Assembly (NCBI GenBank): GCA_029721515.1 | Contig: CM056550.1 | Location: 26,588,119 to 26,652,118 of the forward strand | DNA length: 64,000 bases | Direction: 5' to 3' | Origin: Synanceia verrucosa | Lineage: Eukaryota; Chordata; Actinopteri; Perciformes; Synanceiidae | Shown here: piece after piece, positions 38,627-48,926 of the stretch | How positions within the stretch are numbered: the first letter of the stretch is position 1 | How the letters are laid out: each line of letters begins with the position of its first letter | The notes under the pieces: model-generated | What the model was told of the DNA's origin: nothing | Databases searched by the model: none | Seen by the model: the letters and a program-made list of their open reading frames with translations, nothing else | Program-made: the position numbers and the translations under genes

Positions 38627-40242
38627 TGGGAGATTTTCTGCTGCCTCTGCAAGGCAGTGCTAACAGTGAAAATAACAAGCATGCTATGTCGACAGGATGG
38701 ACAACACACACTGAGGGAGGGTGACTTCATTCTCTGCTCAGGTTGACATTACTCCTCGATGTTTTTACACAGCAATCATTTCTTTGGAGCTATATTAACG
38801 CTCTGGATATTGAATAGAGCATCCTTGCCTGGGCTAAAAGCGGCCCCATCTATCATTTTAAAACTCTTAAGCGGAGTAAGCACTAGAAGCCATGACTGCC
38901 TTAACTATTAAATGTAGAGCAACTGCAAGGAGAGCATTGACAGCGGCGGGCAGGAATCAAGAAAGATGAAAGCCCAACTGGAGACCGATGCTGAATAAAT
39001 AATGACATCCATTGTGGGGAAATGTGATCGGGCCTTTCTGAAAATCAATAACTAACAACCGGACCGTGATGCCCTGAGTGACTCAGCAACAACTTCAATA
39101 CACTACCGGCGGTCGATAACAACTGCCTGTTCTCGTTCCGGGAGACACGACACAAGGAGCTGAAGGAAAAACTGGAAACGCTTCTGAACGAGTTTGTGTG
39201 AGGGCGCTTGAGAAGATCATCCTTTGGAAAACTGCTGGATGAGCTGCACATCTCAAACTGAGCATTTTACACTGCTGATGGGCCTTTGGCTGTGTGGACA
39301 GTGACTCACAAGGCAATGACTGGAACAATGGATTATTGCTACACTGTACAGTAACTGAATATTTATCCTCCATGCAGTCAATAATGACAAAACAAGCGTA
39401 TATGAGGAGCATGTCTCTTCCACAAACAGTTTCCTCTGCTAGACATAAGCCTTGCTCAATTACACAGCTGCTGCTGGCTCGATAACAAGTTTGCTCTGAC
39501 AGACACTTTTTTTTTATAAATTATAACCTGCAAAGCGGCCACCATTCACAGCAACAAAAACAATAAAATTATAATAACAGATGTGAGTTTTGCCTGAGTG
39601 AAGCAACACCACAGCGCACAGCCCACTTTCCAAGAGATCCACTGTTTTGCAAAATTAATAAAACCGAATAAAAGCTTTCCTGGTTAAAAAAAAAAAAAAA
39701 AGTGTGACAGCTAAATTCATCTTCTAATTATACTTGGGCTGTTTTTTCATTGGGCTCATAGAGGTCAAGCTATCTGTCCTGGCAATCCACTCAGCACTGC
39801 AAGGAGAATAGCACATACTGTACAGCTGTGCTAGGAGGCTCCAGTGGGTGGGATTTTGGGTTACAAATCCGGCTTAACCAGATTTTGGGTGCATCATAAA
39901 AAACATCAAAATGCAGGCTCTGATTAGATAAGCTTTGATGAAACAGGGATTTGATCGGTGGCTGTGAGGTTACTGAATCCTTGGTTAGCGTCTCTAAAAG
40001 CATGTGAAAGAGAAAGTAGTGCCTTTCTCAAATGAGCAGCGCTGATGGCGAACAGCAACCGAATACTGAAGCCAGGGCAACATCAGCTTTAAATGGCAGC
40101 ATTCCCGTGTAATTCAACACTCCTGCGACTTCCCCCAAGCAACAACTGGTCAACCCAGGCTGGCCTGCTGCTCTGTGCCCCGAGTGCACCCGACTGAGAA
40201 AGGTGTTGGCGCTTGGCTGGGTGGACGCCGTCGGCCTCTTAC

Positions 40243-40390
40243 CTGCGCTCTCGATGAGGCAGCGGGTGCTGCTGCTGACGAGTGATGAAGGTGGTGCCCC
40301 ACACCGGGCTGCTGTGGCTGTTCCTGAGCCAGCCCACAGGGGGCGACGACGGGTACGGGGTGCTGCGGAAGCCATGGTCCGACTCTGTCT
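40243..40390 (-). CDS. capn15: Upstream capn15 exon, probably coding for an N-terminal extension
   Basis: It is a 148-bp segment with a strong acceptor (CTCACTGCAG before 40390) and a strong donor (GCGCAG|GTAAGAGG after 40243). In the frame that joins the canonical capn15 ATG it reads TESDHGFRSTPYPSSPPVGW, then LRNSHSSPVWGTTFITRQQQ and HPLPHRER, followed across the splice by SHSHSPGS and the canonical Met. The segment is GC-rich and all three minus frames are open, so the coding call rests on phase consistency and on the non-random look of this frame. It may instead be a 5'UTR exon. Confidence 0.55.
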
Positions 40391-42130
40391 CTGCAGTGAG
40401 CGATGAGGCTGAGCTCCCCATCACCACGGCGACAGGAAATCAGTCTGTGATAGGAAGATCTGCTTGTTTTGCTTTTCCCACCTCCACAATTGTATTCAGT
40501 GAAACAAACCGGAAGAGATTAAAGGGGTTGTTTGGTCCACAGCAGAAATCATTTGTTTGTATTTGCTGTGAACTTCCTGTTTACAATTTTCTACTTCAAA
40601 TAGGGAGAATTTCCTCCTGTAAAAAAAAACTCTGAGGGTGCTGGAATTAAGACAAATAAAAGCACAGCAACAGGGAATCTGAGATGAGCTTATTCAGAAA
40701 ATGAGTGTAAGACGCAGGTGGCCAAGTATGCAGGGTGGAGGTCCCACAGTGTGTGTGTGTGTGTGTATGTGGGGGGAAGTGTCCTAATTCAGACAGTAAT
40801 TTCTAATTTGATGCACTGATTCCCATTCAGCAGATTGTCTCAGAGGGGGGAAAATACTATTTTCTCACGGCAAAGGCTCGAAATTCTGTCTCTTGCACCA
40901 CATCTTCCACAGCGCCACTCATAATTCCTCCCGCGTTCCTTCGGACACATCTCACCAGTCTGTGCGCTGTCATGCCTGGTTCCTCTTCTCTGTGCACATG
41001 CCCGGAAAACCAATCAATTAGCAAAAGCAGGAAAAGATGTGGCACCAAAGTAAACGTGTCCACGGTCTTTCAGCATCTGGAAAATCTAAGGCTGAAAAAA
41101 ATGAGGGAAAAACAAAAGCATTCAGGGCAGCACCTCAGCATCACTGTCCACACAGACAGCGAGTCCTAAAAGTCAAAATATGTCCAGAGGTATTTACAAC
41201 GTGGGCACTGGAGGAAATCAATGCATCACATTTGCTGGGAAAGGGGGTTGGCAAAACTGCAAGCATGCTAATATCCAGAGTGTCATCTTTCAGACATGCA
41301 GTCTGACTAACAGCTGCTGTGGAGCCTTACCAGCCCAGATGCATGTCTTCTGCCGGGAAAAGCAGCATGTTTGCAACCCTTTGGGGGATTCAAACCACTT
41401 CTGATGTTTGCAGATTTTTTTTGAATTTCCACATGAAAAAAGAAAAAAAAACTCACATGAACTTTCACCAGTTTAAACCTTTAAACTTTAAACCTCAAAC
41501 AGTTTCCACGGTGTGAAAATGTTTACAGCTGAGCTTCAAGTTCTCTCTGTAATATCCGACAAAATCCCGGAGAGGATGTTCAGTTGGAGGCCGGACTGCT
41601 CTGCCAGGGTGAAGACGATGGAGATGATCCGAGTGTCCACTGTCTGAGACAGACACAGCTTAATTTCTGTCTGATCCCAGCGCTGAGCCGAGCTGAGCCG
41701 AGCCGAACCGAGCCGAGTCCGGCCAGTTTAGTTCATCAACTTGCTCTCAGATCCATGAGGACCTGCCGGGCTGTCAAAGCGAGTCTCCCCGCAGCTGATG
41801 CATCGGAAGGAAACAAGTATTGCCTCATTTGCATCCATGTTGTTAACGAGTGTCGACGGCTCGCAGAACCCTGAGGCAAAAGTCAAAGCAGCGCGACATC
41901 CGTTTGTCCCCCGCTTTATCCCACATGCTGCTTCCTACGGAACCGACGCGGACATCACATGGACACTAAACGATAGTTTAGATTCCCACATCCAGAGAAT
42001 GTTGCACGGCAATTAATCGCATAATACACCTCCAATTGAGCCCATTAACGTCGCTGCAAAGCGCCTACGGATGCCGGGAAGAGCATCGTGAAAACAGCCG
42101 AGGAGGTATCATCCAGGGAGGAGCACTCAC
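40391..42130 (-). other. capn15: Intron or upstream DNA between the two 5' capn15 exons
   Basis: It is 1.7 kb. The half nearer 42 kb is CpG-rich; no further exon is clear. The short open frames on either strand do not resemble known proteins. Confidence 0.5.
41686..41722. repeat. Short GAGCC-type pentanucleotide run
   Basis: GCTGAGCCGAGCTGAGCCGA and related units repeat about seven times in a CpG-rich stretch just downstream of the outer capn15 exon. Confidence 0.7.
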
Positions 42131-42170
42131 TCGACCATCTTCCGCCGGGTCCTTTGCAGCCTGCCTTCAT
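42131..42170 (-). CDS. capn15: Candidate first coding exon of a long capn15 isoform
   Basis: An ATG at 42170-42168 opens MKAGCKGPGGRWS plus one base, then the donor CGA|GTGAGTGC at 42130. Joined to 40390-40243 and to the 22 bases 28313-28292, the total is 210 bases, an exact 70 codons in frame with the canonical Met. An in-frame TGA lies at 42230-42228, with no other in-frame ATG between. The result would be a 1214-residue protein. The frame fits, but transcription and splicing are inferred. Confidence 0.45.
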
Positions 42171-42412
42171 CTCATATTTCCTGCTTTTGGCGCTGTAGAT
42201 GCAGAGCCTTGTTAAGAGACATCCTGCTCACAGTACAAAGCGTCTCCATCCCGGAATACCCGTGTTTAATGGCTTCATTTCGGTCATGAAATGTTCCTAT
42301 TCTCCCCTGTGTCCACCGGGGTTTAAACTGGAGAAACTCAGCGTCAGGCTGAGCTCAGAGGACGAGGATGCGATCTCCTCCTCTACCAGAGGATTACCGG
42401 GGTGTCAGCAGG

Positions 42413-42422
42413 GCGCATGCGC
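42413..42422. promoter_or_regulatory. capn15: NRF1 palindrome at the probable capn15 promoter
   Basis: GCGCATGCGC is a perfect palindromic NRF1 consensus and lies 243 bp upstream of the outer capn15 ATG. The neighbouring DNA is CpG-rich and has no TATA box that I can see, typical of a broad housekeeping promoter. Confidence 0.55.
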
Positions 42423-43924
42423 ACTAGAGCAGAGAAAAGCTGCGTTCAAGAGATTTTGAATAAACCACAATAGAGTCTGAGGGATCTTAGTCATTAATGA
42501 GACCAGGATCTCAGTGTTAAGGACTAGAGGCAGGCTGGGAAAACACGAGCATCATTATGTCATGTCACCCTGACACAAACACAAACAAGGCCAGGTTTTA
42601 ATATTCAGTGGCAGAGATGGAAGTGAAGGGTTAACCAGAAGACAGTGGTGATTGCAGCACTCATCATTGCTTAACTGTCCCTGCACATTAGTGAGATAAG
42701 CCCTCAAACTTGCCCTCTCCTCTCTCTTCCACTTCACTTCCCTTCGCTGACCTCTTTTCTGATCCCTTTTTGTTGACTTCAGTGTTCACTAGCAAACCCA
42801 TGACACCTAAACACTCATTCTACATATTTTTATAAGCATCCTTTGCTGCTAGAAAGCAGAAGATTAACCATTAATCATGAATTACGAATGCAGTTCAAGC
42901 AGTCTGGACTTGTGCTTAGTTTCACAGTAAGGGTGTGTTCAGTGTAACGCACAGCTCTCCTGTTAACTATTCAAATATGTTAAGAGACTGAAACTGGTTT
43001 GTCTGGTAAACTTGACTTCCATTTCAATTTAAAGCGAGCATAGCTGGAGCAGTTGAGAATGCATGGTATGGGCACAAACAGCCTATTTGTTTCTGTTACA
43101 CAACTCCATTCAAAGACCAAACGCAAGCACGGGTTATGATTTAACTGTTTTAATAAAGCAGCTTGGACATATTGTACACATCAGACAAAAAACACAAATA
43201 AACCAGCCAAGAATCAGAGAGGACTGCAACCTTTTGTTGATGTGCACCTGTCCAAGGACCACCTGTCCAAGGACCACCTGTCCCTCTGCAAGTCAGCATC
43301 CAGAGAAACAGCAGCTGACTCATTCAGAGCCATACAGAGATTAGATTTCATTTTTATTCTCACGGGGAATCACGGGGGAAGAAGGGAAGGATGTGAGCTA
43401 ATTTCACGGTATATTATGAGGTGTCATTTATTTACCACTCAAAATGTCCTCCTGACTTATACTAACTTGTTTCCTCCCTATGAGGACATTCTCAAAGCAG
43501 ATCACACACAATTAGACTAACAATCAATCAATGTCAACCAAACAAACACACTGTGTTGTATTTTGATGCTAAACCCAGGTCTAAACCTTCAGGTGGATGA
43601 GCAGAGTCCAGGCCTCATGCTCATGCTGTGTGTCCATGAAGGAAGAATGTGTCTCCATGGATACAGGATCATCTACCTGACCTTTCCCTCTGACCTGACC
43701 CCACTCTCCTGAGCAGACAAGTAGAGGACAAACGTTGCTAACATATTGTCCTGTTGAGTGAATAAAATGATGTCATGTAAAACCACGTTTTAACACGAGG
43801 CATTGTCTCATAATGTCTTTATTTGTGGCTAAATGTTGAGCCTGCTAGCTGCTGTCACTAACAGCAACATTAGCTGTAGCTACACAGAGCCAGATGAGAA
43901 CTCTGGACAATCCCACTGAGACAA

Positions 43925-44370
43925 CGCGAGCCGAGGACGCCGGGGACCTTGTAAACAAAGGCACTCTTCTTCAATCGTTTGGTCGACATTATCGACGCTG
44001 TCCGACAGCCATTCACTTTGCGAAGTCAACTCACGAGTCGGTTGTTCTTACCTGAAGTGGGTCGAAGGGTAATTCCGCCTGTTTTCAGCCGTCTGTGCGT
44101 TAACTTTTCACAGCCATGGAGACGATAAGTTGTTCCCGGGGTTGTACTTCAGCCGCCGTAGCCTCTCCGGGCTTTAGCTCCTCTCTTTCCGAAGCCGCCG
44201 CATGTTTCACACATCTGTGGCAAACACGGACACGTACCGTTTATTTCCACTCCGTCGGGCATTCAACGAGACTGAGGCGAAAGCGTAGGTTTACCTCAAG
44301 CAGCCCAGGAAGGAAGGGGAATCTCCAAGGAGCAAACAGAGAACGCACGTACGCCTAATGCGTAATGTGT
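43925..44370 (-). promoter_or_regulatory. capn15: CpG-rich block with minus-strand donor, possible alternative capn15 promoter
   Basis: The block is dense in CpG compared with its surroundings. On the minus strand it ends a putative non-coding exon at 44052 with a near-ideal donor, CTTCAG|GTAAGAAC. The short frame from the ATG just upstream in this exon closes after four codons, so it would be 5'UTR. It most simply supplies an alternative first exon for capn15. A divergent plus-strand transcript is also possible. Confidence 0.4.
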
Positions 44371-46760
44371 GGTAGCTAACTGTTTGTGAGCGCAGGTAAA
44401 TGTACGTAGAATCCATTCAAGAATGCGATAATAGAAAACTACATTTCCCATATTCAACGCGGACATTTTCAACTAGGATATCCGGGTACCTATGTCGTCA
44501 CATTTGTCAAACACATAACTGTAAATCTAGACCTGTATTTTTATAAATTAGGCCCATGCCTCATCAAGATAAATTCATATTTAAATGTGATGATTCCCTT
44601 TTTGTATTTCCTGTTGTTGACCTACCTGGATTTAAATCTGGAGTTTCAAATCCTCCCAGTAGATTCCCTCCTCTTCAGCTCAGGCCAGTGTCAGATAGTG
44701 GCTCTCTAGTGTCATCTAGTGGCTCTCAATATGAACGGTCTGACTGGAACCATAGGTGTTCTGCATAGGTCTTAATGCATAATACACACGTCTTAACACA
44801 AGCTTAATATGTTTCTAAAATGACAGCTGTAATTCTATATAGCCTAAAGCATCCAATAATGGTGCCATGATCTAGTGGATTGGGGTAAATCCTCCCTGGT
44901 TTCCCGTAGAAGGTGAGTACTTATACTGGGTATAAGATAAGATAAGATAAGATAAGTTTAGATTAAGATAAGATAAAACAAGTTGATAATTTATTCATCC
45001 CAACAACAGGGACATACTGTTACAGCAGCAAAATGCAACATTATAATAATGGCCTATATAAAATATAGGAACCATAGGTGCGTGGGTAGAATAAGTAGAC
45101 ACAATATGTCAAAAAAATTAGTTGGTAACAAAGGTGAATAAGTGAACAACAGTGTCTTAGAAAAATATGAGCTGGAGAGATAAGTAATATACATAAGTAA
45201 ACAGTGTATGAAAATCCAAGTCAGCAACTACACCACATAAATGAACACAATGGACCAACTGGTGTAATGAAATATAAAGACGTATTGTCCGTGTTGAGAA
45301 GTTAAAAGAATGATATTGCACATAATTGTTTAAAAATAACATTATGTGATCAAAAAGTAACATTTACGCTCAACAAATAAGTTCCTCTGACAACCTATAA
45401 AATGCTTATGATATTATTACTGCTTATTTTATTGCTGTTAGTATGTAATATTATAATATTATTGGTAGTTATGTCTGTTGTGATTATATGCACTATAGAT
45501 TTCTATGGTTTGGATGAATTTGACATATCCTGTCATATTATATCATATCATATTACTACCAATAGTGCAGTGATTCCACTGAGTGTTGTTGGTGCTACTG
45601 TTGTAACCACTATAACCACAAATGTATTTGATGCTGTAAGTGCTGCACTTTGGTTTATTGCCAAAGTGTGTGTGCTGTAAAGCACTGAACACCTGCAGCC
45701 TAAAATGTATTGGCCCTAAGGAAAAATTAAGTTTGACACATTGTAGTATATTACTACCATGGCTGCTATTATGACCACTGAATGGAGAATAACATCACAT
45801 GGCTGAGGCTCTTACTTCTAATAGCCTATTGCAGACCATATATTAGTTTTTACACCACCATGTTTGGATGTAAGTCAAATGCTTCTTGAATGAATACTTC
45901 TTTGTCAGCATAATAATAGTAGTTCAAAGTTGAATACTGCTTCTAATGTTGTTAAAAGGCTTCTAATATTCCAATGAACATTTTTTTTTACAAATCAATA
46001 ACTTTATGTTGACTTACTTTGCTGATGCTACAATGTTATAGCTATTTGAATTTTGTTGTATGGATTATGTTTTTATATTTAAATTTATGTATTTTTGCTT
46101 ACATAAACTTAAACCTACATAAACGTCCTAAAGGAACCTAACTTTTCAGCAAACTATTACTACTACTATAAATTTAATTTCAGTGTGTCATTTAATTCAT
46201 CAAATTTAAATGCCTGCTATTCCTTTAAATTTGAATTTCATTAGGTTGGAGTAGCGTGTGAAACGTTCAGGGAGTCTGGATTATCTCAGTTAATACCTGT
46301 GTCACCAGGGTTGTTTGAACCGGGGAAATTCAGAGGATTAGGCCAATATCAACAGGGTCGGTATACTTCAGTAATGAGATAGCAGCGTGAACTCTAAAAA
46401 GCCATTAATCTCTTATTAAGATCATTTTCCTCTGTGCAACCAGTCTCCAGAATTCACTTGGATGTATAGCAAATAAAATGAACACATGGTTTGTGATTAC
46501 AGGCGAATTACACCACTAAACTTAAAGGAAGTTCAAACAGTAGAGTCTCAGTAATATCTCTGAACATCCTTGCAGGGAAAAATAAAAATCACACCCTGCA
46601 AACAGTCTCTGTAAATCTCATGGATTACAGTGATTCATCCTCAGGATTGAGTGAGGCGGAGCAAAGCATCCTTTGATACAAACAGGCACTAGTCTGGGCG
46701 GAGAAATTTCACTGCTGGATCCTCACATGTCGTGTAGGACTTGTCTTTCTCACCGTCTAC
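44371..46760. other. Intergenic region right of the CpG block
   Basis: It is AT-rich. It contains the pentanucleotide run and a retroelement-like tail at 44927-45060. No gene was seen. Confidence 0.5.
44927..45060 (-). mobile_element. Retroelement tail with (GATAA)n
   Basis: A TAAGA/GATAA pentanucleotide run at 44927-44955 is followed by AATTTATTCATCCCAACAAC and GCAGCAAAATGCAACATTA. This resembles common fish LINE or SINE 3' ends inserted on the minus strand. Confidence 0.4.
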
Positions 46761-46781
46761 AGGATACAGTATGCCCAGAAA

Positions 46782-46874
46782 ATGTTAGCACCGTGTCCCG
46801 AACTGACAAAAGTGAAGTTGACACGGTTAGCTAACACGACCCGGGAAGGAAAGGGGGATTTCATCGTCAAGAAG
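46782..46874 (+). CDS. Candidate first coding exon of an unrecognised plus-strand gene
   Basis: From the ATG at 46782 the frame reads MLAPCPELTKVKLTRLANTT, then REGKGDFIVKK, and meets a good donor, AAGAAG|GTACGA. The composition is that of a charged soluble protein rather than intron noise. A pyrimidine tract ending CTACAG lies about 20 bases upstream of the ATG, so it could also be an internal exon. I do not recognise the protein, and I found no matching downstream exon in the remaining 17 kb. Confidence 0.3.
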
Positions 46875-48895
46875 GTACGAATGAATGCATTTTTTTTTAC
46901 ACTTTTTTGTATCCATTGGACACTTGTGCACTTGTTCTTCGTTACTGTGGAATTAGATAAATGCGGCCGGGACTTTTCTGTTGTGTACATATAGGCTAGC
47001 TAACCTTTCAGCAGCGACTAAAAAGTTCCCAGCTAGCTAAACTTCAGTGAAATGTTGAGTGTATTGTTTTCAACGGGCAGTGTCGGTGCGTACACACTGT
47101 TGTCATGACAATGCTAGGGAAACCCAGCGCGCGGCACGTTGGGAGACACAAAAGACGCCAGCCTCAGTGTTCAGCTTGGTTTTAAGACTTTCTCTCACAA
47201 CGAAAAACTCCCTTAAAAGTTCACGCAAAGTATAAAAGGTGTTGTTTTTCACTCTTTTGCATAGGTACATCAGAGTGAAGCTGGTAGCTTTGCTAACATG
47301 CGGTTTATTGGTATCCTGTGACAGTGGAAAGGTAAGGGGGTCAGAAGGATATGTGAAAACTGTGAGGCTAAGGTGTGTCCTGTGTTTATATGAGGCTAGT
47401 TGTGACCCTGTTAGCCAGGAAAGGGATGCTTTTAGTCGGTCCTTTGCTTTTTTTATGGCCAACACACATGTGGAAATTACTGGCTTCCACAATAGAGAGT
47501 GAGCAACACAATTGTCTTAGGGGAAAAGGAAAAAGATGTGTGTGTGGGAGTGGGAGTGGGGGGCAACGATTGCATGAGGGACAAAAATGTGTGTCATTGT
47601 ATGCTTCATAAGGCCAGTGTGCACGAGTGTGTGGGGCTGGTAGGAAGATGGGGTCAGGGTCACTTTACATGGTCATGGACTCATGAGAGGACGTTTATAT
47701 CAGTGCTGCAGATGTTACTACACACTGTATACAGCACACACACACTGTACAAAACAGGCTGCTACTGGCATGAGTGGCTAATGACAAGCGAGATAAGCCC
47801 TCCCGTGTGATGACTCATGATTCTACTTGTTTACCATCTCAAGCAAGGGAAGTTTTCACAAGTCCAGATGCTGACAGATGGCAGTCTTATGGACCAGTGC
47901 CATACTTATCATTAAGAGCTACAGCAACATCCTCTTACTGCTCATACAGATAAACACTGTAAAAACACTCCACAGCCAGAAAACTCCTGATATTTTATAA
48001 ATCGGTCTCTTATTTTTCTAGTAACTAATATCTCTAATTACTCACAGAACTTCAACAAACATTTGGACTGCGAAACTTGATTAAACGATCAATCATGACC
48101 TATTCATTGCTTGTTTTGTCTGAATGATAATAATAAAAATGCAAAACAAATATGTTCAGTTTACTTTTCTCAAAATGTAGTCACTGGGATGTGGGAATAT
48201 TTGTTTTTGTCTTGAAAATTATTAAAAAAAATACACCACTTCTCAATTTTTTTCTCTTGTAATCGACTAAATGTTTCAGCTTTGGGTGATCGCTTTAGAG
48301 TTGGGAAGCATTAACACATTTTAATCTCGTCACCATGAGTTGTCCACTATAATGATAGTGTCATAATACTGATAATTCTATGCATGGTGTGCAATACTTT
48401 AATACAAGTAAATATTCAAATTATTTTTTTATACAGTAATTAGTAATATTCAGCTTCACAGAACTACATAGGTTGTGTAACAAACCGCATCTTAGCCTTC
48501 TTAGCAACAGTGTGTATGGAACTGTATCCTCTTTGTGTGCCAGTCTAAAGTGTTGACAGGCTGAAATGCCACAGAGAGTACTTCCACTTAAAATTGGAAG
48601 TATTATGTGTGCTAGTAATCTTTTCAATCAAAGCAAAGGAAAACTTAAAATACTGAATTAATATAGACGCTAAATTAAATCCACAACACACACAGATAAA
48701 TTACAGTCACAGAATTGCTTCTGATAATATGAATTATGAATTTAAATATAACATATGCATTGATTATATGTCCTGCCAAGGATCCATGTAGGATATCCTT
48801 CACTCTCTCTGTGTGTCGGGGCATGCAGCTGCATCTCCCCAGTCTGGCTTTCACCCGCAGGGCCTGGGAGCACACTGACAAAGACACATAAACAT

Positions 48896-48899
<4 letters not shown>

Positions 48900-48926
<27 letters not shown>
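48900..48926. repeat. (CA)n microsatellite
   Basis: About 13 CA units. Confidence 0.95.

Larger units (their letters stand above)
28314..40242 (-). other. capn15: Large capn15 5' intron (11.9 kb)
   Basis: It separates the upstream capn15 exon from the zinc-finger exon. It is mostly unique AT-rich DNA with a Harbinger-like element (29533-30044), a LINE-like tail (32935-33045), a SINE fragment (34180-34355), a GTTCA-rich repeat (36200-36640), a TTAA-bounded element (37733-38123), a short TIR element (38151-38626) and GA microsatellites. No host exon was recognised. Confidence 0.55.

Noticed and set aside
44116..44358. Plus-strand frame starting METISCSRG in the CpG block
   Set aside because: CpG-rich DNA is open in several frames; there is no donor in frame and no recognisable protein. 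The minus-strand donor explains the block better.
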